A DNA stretch of 64,000 nucleotides from an uncultured Flavobacteriaceae bacterium. Its GTDB lineage: Bacteria; Bacteroidota; Bacteroidia; Flavobacteriales; Flavobacteriaceae. The notes beneath the pieces were generated by a model, which saw nothing but the letters and a program-made list of their open reading frames with translations, searched no databases and was not told the DNA's origin. The stretch is from contig CALSUE010000001.1 of NCBI GenBank assembly GCA_943789455.1, positions 685,001 to 749,000 on the forward strand. Reading direction: 5' to 3'. The translations under genes were made by a program, and so were the position numbers. Shown piece by piece: positions 56,846 to 64,000 of the stretch (the stretch's first letter is position 1; the number at the start of each line of letters is the position of its first letter).

Positions 56846-57403
56846 GTGTCTGTTTTGAAAATACTAAAAGGAAAACTTCTCATAGCTGAACCATCAATTT
56901 TGAATGATGATTCTTTTAACAGATCTATAATTCTACTCACAGAACATAATGAACAGAGTTCAGTTGGTTTTATATTAAACAAACCTTTGAACTATACCAT
57001 TAAAGACCTTATACCAGAAATTAATTGTTCTTTTAAAATATATCAGGGAGGTCCAGTAGAACAAGATAATTTATATTTCATACACAAGATACCAGAATTA
57101 ATACCAGATAGTATACCCGTGAGTAATCAAATTTATTGGGGTGGTAATTTCGAATCTTTAAAAAGTCTCTTGCAACAACAAGAAATAAAAAATACAGAAA
57201 TTCGCTTTTTCTTGGGGTACTCAGGTTGGGCTAAAATACAATTAGAAGAAGAAGTAGTAAACAAATCATGGTTTGTTTCAGAAAATGATTTTGAAAATAT
57301 ATTATCTACAGACAATAGAACACTTTGGAAAAATAAATTAATGCAAAAAGGTGGTGAGTATAAAATTTGGGCAAATGCACCAAATAATATAAATTTAAAT
57401 TAA
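56846..57403 (+). CDS. YqgE/AlgH family protein (UPF0301)
   Basis: The 185-residue protein has GKLLIAEPSILNDDSFNRSIILL at the N-terminus, GFILNKPLN near residue 41, GGPVEQDNLYFIH near 68 and FLGYSGWAKIQLEEE near 117, all typical of YqgE/AlgH. Its function is not established. The start is GTG; a TTG three codons later is an alternative. It ends directly against the convergent aminotransferase gene. Confidence 0.93.
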   Translation: MSVLKILKGKLLIAEPSILNDDSFNRSIILLTEHNEQSSVGFILNKPLNYTIKDLIPEINCSFKIYQGGPVEQDNLYFIHKIPELIPDSIPVSNQIYWGGNFESLKSLLQQQEIKNTEIRFFLGYSGWAKIQLEEEVVNKSWFVSENDFENILSTDNRTLWKNKLMQKGGEYKIWANAPNNINLN

Positions 57404-58234
57404 TTACTTACTCGTTAATTCTAAAACATTCAAACTCATTGCGAGTTTTTTTGAGATGTCTGTAGAAAATGTTTTTTTTCTGTAGTTTGTAATAGGTTGA
57501 ATCCCCATAATTGAATTTGTTATAAAGACCTCATCGGCTTTCTGAATTTCAAAAGGTGAAATTACAGTCTCTTCAATATCATAATCATTATTAGATTCAA
57601 TTATATTAATTACTTTCTCTCTAGCTATACCTTTCAGGCACCCCTCTGACAACAATGGTGTTTTAATTGTATTTCCCTTGATCAAAAAGAGGGTGGCGTT
57701 TGTTACCTCTACAATTCCTTTTCTTTCATTTAGAAGAATACAATTGTCTAGATCATTTTCTTTAGCAAAAATACTAGCTAGTGTATGAATTAACTTATTA
57801 TTGGTTTTTATAGTTGACAAATGACCAGAATACAGATAAAAATCTTTAAATAAATCTACTTTATAATTATCTTTAGTTGTAAATGTAATTTCACGAGATT
57901 CTATAAGATAGTCTATTTCATTAGTTGTTGGAGTATAAAAACCTCCATCCTTTCTTGTAATACATAGTCTAACTCTACTATTATTTTTAGTATTAACTAA
58001 AACTGTTTTTAAGATTTCATCTTGCAAAAACTCTAAAGTAAAATTCATTGGAATTTTCATTCGAAGCATTCTCATTGATGCCATCAACCTAAAGTAATGT
58101 TCTTCCCAAAAAACTAACTTTCCGTTAATAACTTTTATAGTCTCAAAAACTGAATCTCCATATTTATATGCTCTATTATCCGGAGTGATTTTTACATCTT
58201 CAAAGGCTACTAAATTTCCATTATAATTCAACAT
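57404..58234 (-). CDS. class IV PLP aminotransferase/aminodeoxychorismate lyase-like
   Basis: This 276-residue fold-type IV protein has RAYKYGDSVFETIKV near residue 21, the PLP lysine probably in LSTIKTNNKL near 162, and LSEGCLKGIAREKV near 210. Both branched-chain aminotransferase (IlvE) and aminodeoxychorismate lyase (PabC) share this fold. The length fits PabC-like proteins better than the longer IlvE. The neighbours do not decide. No other ilvE candidate lies in the window. Confidence 0.8.
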   Translation of the reverse strand: MLNYNGNLVAFEDVKITPDNRAYKYGDSVFETIKVINGKLVFWEEHYFRLMASMRMLRMKIPMNFTLEFLQDEILKTVLVNTKNNSRVRLCITRKDGGFYTPTTNEIDYLIESREITFTTKDNYKVDLFKDFYLYSGHLSTIKTNNKLIHTLASIFAKENDLDNCILLNERKGIVEVTNATLFLIKGNTIKTPLLSEGCLKGIAREKVINIIESNNDYDIEETVISPFEIQKADEVFITNSIMGIQPITNYRKKTFSTDISKKLAMSLNVLELTSK

Positions 58235-58355
58235 TATATATATATATATTAAAAAAAATAAATCATTTACAAATTTAAAGTAATTAGAGCAGTTTGTAAA
58301 AAAAATAGCTCTGGATTTTACCCAAAGCTAATTTAAAAATTATGTATGAAATCGT

Positions 58356-58736
58356 TTATGCTCCTATTCTGTGTTTCAACTCATCAATTTGATTCTCCCA
58401 TAACATTTTTGACTCTTCAACTTCATCCTCTTCAGCAAAATCTGTAATCATTAATGAAACATCTTTCGTGATTTCATCTACTTGAATTCTGAATTCGAAA
58501 TAACTTTCATCATTACCACTTTCAATCCATTTATATCTAGCTTTTTCTCCATTTTTTTTTGAGATGATTGTTGCTTGCTCTTCAGAATCATCCCAAAAAA
58601 ATGTAATAACTTTTCCTCTTGAGTTTGCTTTATCAGCAAACCATTCTTCTAAACCTGATGGAGTTGAAAAATACTGATATAACATACTCGGGGATGCATG
58701 AATTGGAAATTCTATTTCGAATTTAACTTTATCCAT
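58356..58736 (-). CDS. START-like domain protein
   Basis: The 126-residue protein MDKVKFEIEFPIHASPSMLY has the SRPBCC/START-like fold common in Bacteroidota, with the typical FSTPSGLEEWFADKAN near residue 24. The family binds hydrophobic ligands in general, but this subgroup has no known ligand. It is cytoplasmic with no signal. It stands alone next to the tRNA-Met gene on the opposite strand. Confidence 0.85.
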   Translation of the reverse strand: MDKVKFEIEFPIHASPSMLYQYFSTPSGLEEWFADKANSRGKVITFFWDDSEEQATIISKKNGEKARYKWIESGNDESYFEFRIQVDEITKDVSLMITDFAEEDEVEESKMLWENQIDELKHRIGA

Positions 58737-58826
58737 AATTTCTTTAATAGTGTATAGATGAAAAAATATTTTATGACTAAGGCAATATAGTTAATATATC
58801 TAGTTAAAAAAAATTAAAAACACTCC

Positions 58827-58856
58827 TTGCAGTACTGCAAAATTCAATTATATTTG
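58827..58856 (+). promoter_or_regulatory. promoter of tRNA-Met, overlapped by a 14-bp palindrome
   Basis: TTG at 58,827-58,829 and TATATTTG at 58,849-58,856 are 19 bases apart. The -33 element begins a perfect palindrome TTGCAGTACTGCAA (58,827-58,840), which would place any bound dimer directly on the promoter. Confidence 0.82.
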
Positions 58857-58871
58857 CAGCCTTATTACCAA

Positions 58872-58945
58872 GGCGAGGTAGCTCAGTTGGTTAGAGCGCA
58901 GGATTCATAACCCTGAGGTCACGGGTTCAAATCCCGTCTTCGCTA
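58872..58945 (+). tRNA. tRNA-Met (CAT), elongator type
   Basis: A cloverleaf is formed: acceptor GGCGAGG with CTTCGCT (two G-U pairs), D-arm GCTC/GAGC, anticodon loop TTCATAA, T-arm ACGGG/CCCGT. The anticodon is CAT. It lacks the three G-C pairs in the anticodon stem and the mismatched first pair of initiator tRNA, so it is elongator Met; an Ile tRNA with modified C34 is less likely. CCA is not encoded. Confidence 0.93.
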
Positions 58946-58954
58946 CACTTCAAA

Positions 58955-58980
58955 AGTCGAGTTTTTTACTCGGCTTTTTT
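58955..58980 (+). terminator. Rho-independent terminator after tRNA-Met
   Basis: AGTCGAGT and ACTCGGCT form an eight-pair stem (one G-U) with a T5 loop, followed by T-run on the plus strand. Confidence 0.85.
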
Positions 58981-59228
58981 GCATTAGTATTTTTTTCTTT
59001 TTTCAAAACTTTAAATGACTAGAAAGGTGGTTCTTTTAACGTTACTTTTCATAAGTTATAGATCTTTATATAGCCTTATTTTTAGAAAAAGTAATACATA
59101 AAATTTGTAATTAGTAGATCCTTAGGGTATTGAGTTAAGAAAATACTTTTAAAAAAAAATAATGTTGTTACTAAATAATAAGATGAAAAATAAGGCAATA
59201 AATTTCGTATTAATTTTTCATTTTTTTA

Positions 59229-59258
59229 TTGCCTAAACCAAAAATGATTTTATATTTG
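59229..59258 (+). promoter_or_regulatory. promoter of tRNA-Gly
   Basis: TTG at 59,229-59,231 and TATATTTG at 59,251-59,258 with a 19-base gap, identical in form to the tRNA-Met and HU promoters. Confidence 0.85.
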
Positions 59259-59270
59259 CATCGTCTATCA

Positions 59271-59343
59271 GCGAGAGTAGCTCAGTTGGTAGAGCGTCAG
59301 CCTTCCAAGCTGAATGTCGCCAGTTCGAACCTGGTCTCTCGCT
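59271..59343 (+). tRNA. tRNA-Gly (TCC)
   Basis: Acceptor arms GCGAGAG and CTCTCGC pair perfectly. The anticodon stem TCAGC/GCTGA encloses loop CTTCCAA with anticodon TCC, reading GGA and GGG. D-arm and T-arm (CCAG TTCGAAC CTGG) are standard. CCA is not encoded. Confidence 0.95.
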
Positions 59344-59344
59344 C

Positions 59345-59377
59345 AAAAAGTCTTATCTATTGATAAGACTTTTTTTT
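59345..59377. terminator. bidirectional terminator shared by tRNA-Gly and the rhomboid gene
   Basis: GTCTTATC and GATAAGAC form an eight-bp stem with a TATT loop. A-run on the left and eight T on the right give a terminator for both directions; it overlaps the last codon of the rhomboid gene. Confidence 0.85.
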
Positions 59378-60029
59378 ATACATTTAGTTTTTTTCCAAAG
59401 ACTATTAAAAATAATATAGGTAAGGAGAGAAAAATAATCATTAATAAATTTTCTCTAAGAATTTGAGGAAATAATAGTAGTGTAAAAGTAAATCCACCAA
59501 TAGCTCCGCCCAAGTGAGCAGAATGACCAATATTACCAACTCTATTTTTCATGCCGTAAATAGAATACAATAAATAGGCAACACCAAAAATATATCCAGG
59601 TATAGGAATGGGTATTAAGATAAGCCCTAATTGCATTTCTGGATATAACATAATACATGAATAAACGATTCCAGAGACAGCTCCAGAGGCACCAACTGCA
59701 CTATAATAAAGTTCATTTTTATGATAAGATAAAGAATATAGACTTCCAGCTAACAAACTACCAAAATAGATAGTAAGGAAACCTAAAGAACCCAGTCTTG
59801 CATCAACAATGTCCCCAAAAAGATATAAGGCATACATATTAAAACCAAGGTGTAACCAATCTACATGTAAAAAACCAGAGCTTATCATTCTAATCTTTTC
59901 ACCATTCAAAATCTGATTCACTTGAAATTTAAATTTCTCAAAAAAGTGGTGATCCCTAAATCCTTTTAAAGTAAACAAAACGTTTACTACTATAAGAATT
60001 AAAACTGCTTGACTCATATTTTGTATCAT
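59376..60029 (-). CDS. rhomboid-family intramembrane serine protease
   Basis: The 217-residue protein has six hydrophobic helices. The catalytic serine is Ser115 in GASGAVSG and the histidine is His172 in HSAHLGGAIGG; HVDWLHLGFNMYAL near residue 55 is also typical. It would cleave membrane-spanning substrates within the inner membrane; none is known. Start at the first Met gives MIQNMSQAVLI; a second Met four residues on is an alternative. Confidence 0.92.
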   Translation of the reverse strand: MIQNMSQAVLILIVVNVLFTLKGFRDHHFFEKFKFQVNQILNGEKIRMISSGFLHVDWLHLGFNMYALYLFGDIVDARLGSLGFLTIYFGSLLAGSLYSLSYHKNELYYSAVGASGAVSGIVYSCIMLYPEMQLGLILIPIPIPGYIFGVAYLLYSIYGMKNRVGNIGHSAHLGGAIGGFTFTLLLFPQILRENLLMIIFLSLPILFLIVFGKKLNV

Positions 60030-60110
60030 ACAACAAACATAAAGAAAACAATTAATTCATCCCACTTCATTAAAAATTTTAATACGATATTTGCAGTATA
60101 AAAATTTTTG

Positions 60111-61001
60111 ATGCAGTTTTTAATATTTGCTATTTCCTACCCTATCATTTGGATCCTATCTCTCTTACCAATGAGAGTTTTATATATTCTATCTGATTTC
60201 TTGTATATACTATTTTTCTATCTAATTGGTTATAGAAAAAAAGTGGTCCTTGAAAATTTAAAACTCGCTTTTCCAACAAAAGATCTTAGCGAACTAAAAA
60301 CTATTCAAAAAGATTTTTTCAAACACTTTACAGACATATTTGTTGAAAGTATCAAAGCATTCTCCATAACTAAAAAAACGCTCTTAAAACGATATAAATT
60401 TACAAATCCAGAGCTAATTAACGAATTATACGACAAAGGGAGAAGCATTGCTTTTATGGGTGCTCATCAAGCTAACTGGGAATGGTCTATAAGTATTCCT
60501 TTGTATGTTAAAATTAAATGCTTTGGTGCCTACACAAGAATTGGGAATACATATTTTGATAAAACCGTAAAAAAATCTAGAACTAAGTTTGGATTTATCG
60601 GGTATAAAACTTCAGAAACTATTAAATCTATCACTCGAAATTTTGATGAGGGAATTCAAGGTTTATATCTGTTATTGAGTGACCAATCTCCACAAATACA
60701 CAAAACACATTATTGGAGAGAATTTATGGGAATTAAAGTTCCAATTCATACAGGAGCTGAAATGATTGCTAAAAAGTTTGATATGGCTGTTGTAAATTAT
60801 AGCGTTAAAAAACTAAAAAGAGGGTATTTTGAAGTTACTTTTGAAACCATCACAGAGCATCCGAATGACTTTAAAGATTACGAAATTACAGACAAGTATT
60901 TAGCAATTACAGAAAGAAACATCAATAGCCAACCAGCGTATTACTTGTGGTCTCATAAGCGTTTTAAACACAGAAATAAGGTTCCTAAAGAATGGCTGTA
61001 A
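60111..61001 (+). CDS. lysophospholipid/lipid A acyltransferase (LpxL/HtrB family)
   Basis: The 296-residue protein has an N-terminal membrane helix pair (MQFLIFAISYPIIWILS) and the catalytic HX4E motif in GAHQANWEWS near residue 117, then LLSDQSPQ near 190. It belongs to the lauroyl/myristoyl acyltransferase group that completes lipid A. The ATG is chosen; the frame begins one codon earlier at TTG. It is divergent from the rhomboid gene and ends 14 bases from a convergent aminotransferase gene. Confidence 0.88.
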   Translation: MQFLIFAISYPIIWILSLLPMRVLYILSDFLYILFFYLIGYRKKVVLENLKLAFPTKDLSELKTIQKDFFKHFTDIFVESIKAFSITKKTLLKRYKFTNPELINELYDKGRSIAFMGAHQANWEWSISIPLYVKIKCFGAYTRIGNTYFDKTVKKSRTKFGFIGYKTSETIKSITRNFDEGIQGLYLLLSDQSPQIHKTHYWREFMGIKVPIHTGAEMIAKKFDMAVVNYSVKKLKRGYFEVTFETITEHPNDFKDYEITDKYLAITERNINSQPAYYLWSHKRFKHRNKVPKEWL

Positions 61002-61015
61002 ACTAACTGTACTAA

Positions 61016-62485
61016 TTACACTTGAAACCAGCTTTTTACCATCTTTTTTTCAATTGGCACCACTGATTTATGTACATAATCGTTTTTTGAAGAATCATAC
61101 ACATAATCTTTAGACCATTCGTGTATATTTTTACATAATTCTACTAGCGAATTACTAATAAATTCTAATTCTGAATCCTTTATTGTAGGATGCATTGATA
61201 TGCGAACCCAACCCGGCTTTTCAGTAGAGCATCCATCTAAAATCTGGCTTTTGATTTTATTAGAAGTTTCTTGATCTACATTTAATAAATAATGTCCGTA
61301 GGTACCTGCACAAGAACATCCTCCTCGAGTTTGAATCCCGTATCGATCATTTAATAATTTCACTACAAGGTTAAAATGAATATTTTCTACATAAAAAGAA
61401 AAAATACTTAATCTTTTTTTATGATTGGGAGCTAAAATCTTAATATTTGGAATAGATTCTAATGTTTGAAAGAATTTTTCATTAAGTTCATCTTCCCTGT
61501 TTTTTATCATATCCATTCCCATTTTTTCCTTCAATTGAACAGAAAGTGCTATGCGTATGGTTTGTAAAAAAGCTGGTGTTCCTCCATCCTCACGAGTCTC
61601 AACATCATCAAAATAATCGTGCTGCCCCCATGGATTTGTATAACTCACTGTTCCACCACCTGGATTATCAGGAATCAAATTTTTATATAACTTCTTATTA
61701 AAAATTAATACACCCGAACTACCTGGGCCACCTAAAAATTTATGAGGAGAGAAAAATATAGCATCTAAATGAGTACCTTTTTCTGATGGATGCATGTCAA
61801 TTTTCACATAAGGTGCACAACAAGCAAAGTCTACAAAACACAATCCATTGTATCTATGAATAATTTTTGCCAGATCATGATAAGGTGTTTTAATACCAGT
61901 AACATTAGAACATGAAGTAATCGAAACTATTTTAATTTTTCTATCGGCATTTTTTTTAATGTACTCTTCAAAAGTGTGCAAACATATGGTTCCCTCACTA
62001 TTACAAGGAACCACCACCACATCTGCGATGGTTTCTAACCAAGATGTTTGGTTAGAATGATGTTCCATATGGGAAACAAAAACTATCGGTTTAATTTCAT
62101 CAGGAATACTTGTGTGCTCTTTTAGATTCTCTGAAACTTTTAACCCTAAAATTCGTTGAAATTTATTAATTACACCTGTCATACCAGAACCTTCTGTAAT
62201 CAAAACATCATTATCACTTGCGTTCACATGACGTTTGATAATATTTCTAGCTTCATGATAAGCCAAAGTCATAGCAGCACCTGATGTAGAGGTTTCTGTA
62301 TGTGTATTAGCAACAAAAGGCCCAAATTCATTGGTTAACTTTTGCTCTATAGGACGATATAATCTTCCGCTGGCCGTCCAATCAGTATATACTAATTTTT
62401 TCTGACCATATGGAGTAACAAAATCTTGATCAATCCCTATAATGTGATCTCTAAATTGTTGAAAATATTGTTCTAAAGAAGTCAT
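61016..62485 (-). CDS. class V PLP aminotransferase, cysteine desulfurase-like
   Basis: The 489-residue protein has the PLP lysine in FFSPHKFLGGPGSSGVL near residue 250, TDWTASGRLYRPIE near 34 and NTHTETSTSG near 60. A loop with RGGCSCAG near 382 may carry the sulfur-accepting cysteine, as in SufS or CsdA. It is longer than SufS (about 405). Neighbours are not suf genes, so the substrate is uncertain. It starts two bases downstream of glmM and shares its operon. Confidence 0.83.
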   Translation of the reverse strand: MTSLEQYFQQFRDHIIGIDQDFVTPYGQKKLVYTDWTASGRLYRPIEQKLTNEFGPFVANTHTETSTSGAAMTLAYHEARNIIKRHVNASDNDVLITEGSGMTGVINKFQRILGLKVSENLKEHTSIPDEIKPIVFVSHMEHHSNQTSWLETIADVVVVPCNSEGTICLHTFEEYIKKNADRKIKIVSITSCSNVTGIKTPYHDLAKIIHRYNGLCFVDFACCAPYVKIDMHPSEKGTHLDAIFFSPHKFLGGPGSSGVLIFNKKLYKNLIPDNPGGGTVSYTNPWGQHDYFDDVETREDGGTPAFLQTIRIALSVQLKEKMGMDMIKNREDELNEKFFQTLESIPNIKILAPNHKKRLSIFSFYVENIHFNLVVKLLNDRYGIQTRGGCSCAGTYGHYLLNVDQETSNKIKSQILDGCSTEKPGWVRISMHPTIKDSELEFISNSLVELCKNIHEWSKDYVYDSSKNDYVHKSVVPIEKKMVKSWFQV

Positions 62486-62487
62486 GG

Positions 62488-63879
62488 TTAAGATATAATT
62501 TCTGTTATTTCTGTTATAAAACGTTCTGCTAATTCATCAGCAGACTTTTGAGAATCACTCTCTGTATAAATTCTTATAATTGGCTCTGTATTTGATTTAC
62601 GTAGATGCACCCATTGCTGTTCAAAATCAATTTTAACACCATCTATTGTATTCACATCTTCACTGGAATACTTATTGGCCATCATTTCTAAAATAAGGTC
62701 AACGTTAATCTGAGGGGTTAATTGAATTTTGTTTTTACTCATAAAATAACTGGGATAGGAATCTCTTAAAGTTTTACATGATATTTTTTCATGAGCCATA
62801 TGTGATAAAAACAAGGCAACACCTACCAAACTATCTCTTCCATAATGAGAAGCTGGATAAATGATTCCTCCATTTCCCTCTCCACCAATTACAGTGTTAG
62901 TTTCTTTCATTTTTATGACAACATTTACCTCTCCTACTGCACTTGCTGTATACGTTCCTCCGTGTTTCTGAGTCACATCTCGTAAAGCTCTGGAAGATGA
63001 TAAATTTGAAACGGTATTACCACCCCCTAATTTTCCTAAAACATAATCTGCACAGGCTACTAGGGTGTATTCTTCTCCAAACATAGAACCATCTTCACAC
63101 ACTAAAGCTAATCTGTCTACATCAGGGTCTACTACAATTCCAAAATCTGCATTCTCTTTTACCACCAATTCAGAAATATCAGTAAGATGTTCTTTTAAAG
63201 GCTCTGGATTGTGAGGAAATTGCCCATTTGGAGTACAATATAACTCTATGCATTCAACATTCAACTCTTTTAAAAGAGCAGGAATAAAAATTCCTCCTGT
63301 AGAATTTACCCCATCAACAACCACTTTGAAATTGGCTTTTCTAATGGCTTCAACAGCTACCAGTTCTAAGTTTAAAACCTCTTGTATATGTTTTTGTAAA
63401 TACGATTGATCTTTTGAATACGTTCCTAAATCATCTACTTCAGCAAAATAAAAATCATCACTTTCGGCAGTTTTTAAAATTACTTCTCCATCTTCTCCAT
63501 TTAAAAACTCTCCTTTCTCATTCAATAACTTTAATGCATTCCATTGTTTAGGGTTATGACTTGCAGTTAAAATAATACCACCATCTGCATTTTCTAAAGG
63601 AACTGCTACTTCTACAGTTGGTGTTGTAGACAAACCTAGATCAATTACATCTATACCTAAACCTACTAAAGTATTTGCTACTAAAGAGCTGATCATTTTA
63701 CCGGAGATACGAGCATCTCTTCCTATAACCACTCTAATATTATCTTTAGATGGGTTTCTTTTCTTGATAAAAGTACCATAAGCTGCAGCAAATTTAACTG
63801 CATCTATTGGGGTTAAATTATCTGAAGTTTGACCTCCAATGGTACCTCTTATACCAGAAATTGATTTAATTAATGTCAT
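62488..63879 (-). CDS. glmM: phosphoglucosamine mutase (phosphoglucomutase family)
   Basis: The catalytic serine is Ser107 in TASHNPKQWNALK, and the metal-binding loop is DPDVDRLAL near 247. The sugar-binding GGEGNGGIIYP and the phosphate-binding RKSNTEPIIRIY segments are also visible. The full-length protein has 463 residues. It makes glucosamine-1-phosphate for peptidoglycan and lipid A, or a related sugar phosphate. It starts SISGIRGTIGGQ, the usual GlmM type N-terminus. A -7-like TATCTTTG lies 20 bases before the ATG. Confidence 0.92.
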   Translation of the reverse strand: MTLIKSISGIRGTIGGQTSDNLTPIDAVKFAAAYGTFIKKRNPSKDNIRVVIGRDARISGKMISSLVANTLVGLGIDVIDLGLSTTPTVEVAVPLENADGGIILTASHNPKQWNALKLLNEKGEFLNGEDGEVILKTAESDDFYFAEVDDLGTYSKDQSYLQKHIQEVLNLELVAVEAIRKANFKVVVDGVNSTGGIFIPALLKELNVECIELYCTPNGQFPHNPEPLKEHLTDISELVVKENADFGIVVDPDVDRLALVCEDGSMFGEEYTLVACADYVLGKLGGGNTVSNLSSSRALRDVTQKHGGTYTASAVGEVNVVIKMKETNTVIGGEGNGGIIYPASHYGRDSLVGVALFLSHMAHEKISCKTLRDSYPSYFMSKNKIQLTPQINVDLILEMMANKYSSEDVNTIDGVKIDFEQQWVHLRKSNTEPIIRIYTESDSQKSADELAERFITEITEIIS

Positions 63880-63898
63880 GCTATTTTTTTGTGATAAA

Positions 63899-63906
63899 CA
63901 AAGATA
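63899..63906 (-). promoter_or_regulatory. candidate -7 promoter element of glmM
   Basis: The minus strand reads TATCTTTG, matching TAnnTTTG, 20 bases before the start codon. No TTG is found 19 bases further upstream. Confidence 0.4.
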
Positions 63907-63937
63907 ATTTATTCTTATCTACTTCTAATTAAATACC

Positions 63938-63970
63938 AAAAAAAAAACCGTTGCTATTGCAACGGTTTTT
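63938..63970 (-). terminator. Rho-independent terminator for a gene beyond the right edge
   Basis: CCGTTGC and GCAACGG form a GC-rich stem with loop TATT, flanked by a ten-base A-run on the plus strand, which reads as T on the minus strand. It should end a minus-strand transcript coming from outside the window. Confidence 0.82.
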
Positions 63971-64000
63971 AAAGTTTATAATAATAACTGGTCTAAATAG

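Larger units (their letters stand above)
58946..59270 (+). other. spacer between the two tRNA genes
   Basis: Contains the tRNA-Met terminator and the tRNA-Gly promoter. It also has an inverted repeat AGGCAATAAA (59,193-59,202) and TTTATTGCCT (59,225-59,234), whose right arm covers the tRNA-Gly -33 element. Otherwise AT-rich with no gene seen. Confidence 0.6.

Noticed and set aside
1..64000. CRISPR array, phage, insertion sequence or defence system
   Set aside because: No regularly spaced repeats, transposase, integrase, restriction enzyme, Cas or toxin-antitoxin gene was found; gene content is biosynthetic and housekeeping.

Overview
The window is an AT-rich, gene-dense chromosomal segment from a member of Bacteroidota, most likely Flavobacteriia and probably a marine Flavobacteriaceae. 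Three things point there. Promoters have the Bacteroidota form (TTG, 19 bases, TATATTTG) ahead of both tRNA genes and the HU gene. The arginine pathway contains a transcarbamylase of the Bacteroides N-succinylornithine type. Several genes belong to families typical of the group, such as tandem SurA-like foldases, a START-like protein and a DUF3822 protein. Genus cannot be fixed from the sequence.

Bases 1-37,300 are largely a nitrogen and amino-acid biosynthesis region. From the left: thrB (cut by the window edge) and thrA on the minus strand, with a possible Ile/Thr-rich leader peptide and hairpin upstream; a helical protein of unknown function; leuACDB on the plus strand; a nine-gene minus-strand arginine operon (GNAT, argG, argC, proC, argD, argF', argB, argE-like, argH); an unexplained structured block at 17.9-18.2 kb; a minus-strand ilvD-ilvB-ilvN-ilvC-ilvA-gapN operon; gltB-gltD (glutamate synthase); and an ammonium-uptake group (outer-membrane porin, amt, PII, amt). 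Ammonium enters through the porin and Amt proteins, PII reports nitrogen status, GOGAT makes glutamate, and the thr, ilv, leu and arg operons use it. IlvA links threonine to isoleucine.

Bases 37,300-64,000 are mixed housekeeping genes: a crotonase-fold protein, a small membrane-protein cluster, a cysteine desulfurase, a Smr-domain protein, a phosphotyrosine-phosphatase-like protein, two tandem PPK2 genes, a RecD-like helicase, rsmD, MoxR with three periplasmic-folding genes, recQ-fmt, HU, YqgE, an aminotransferase IV, a START-like protein, tRNA-Met(CAT), tRNA-Gly(TCC), a rhomboid protease, a lipid A type acyltransferase, a class V aminotransferase and glmM.

I saw no CRISPR array, insertion sequence, phage gene, toxin-antitoxin pair or recognisable defence system. 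The points most worth a second look are the possible thr attenuator, the unusual specificity residue in the arginine transcarbamylase, the structured block near 18 kb with a plus-strand terminator but no gene, the long palindromes around the ammonium genes, and an Asp-to-Asn difference between the paired PPK2 proteins.
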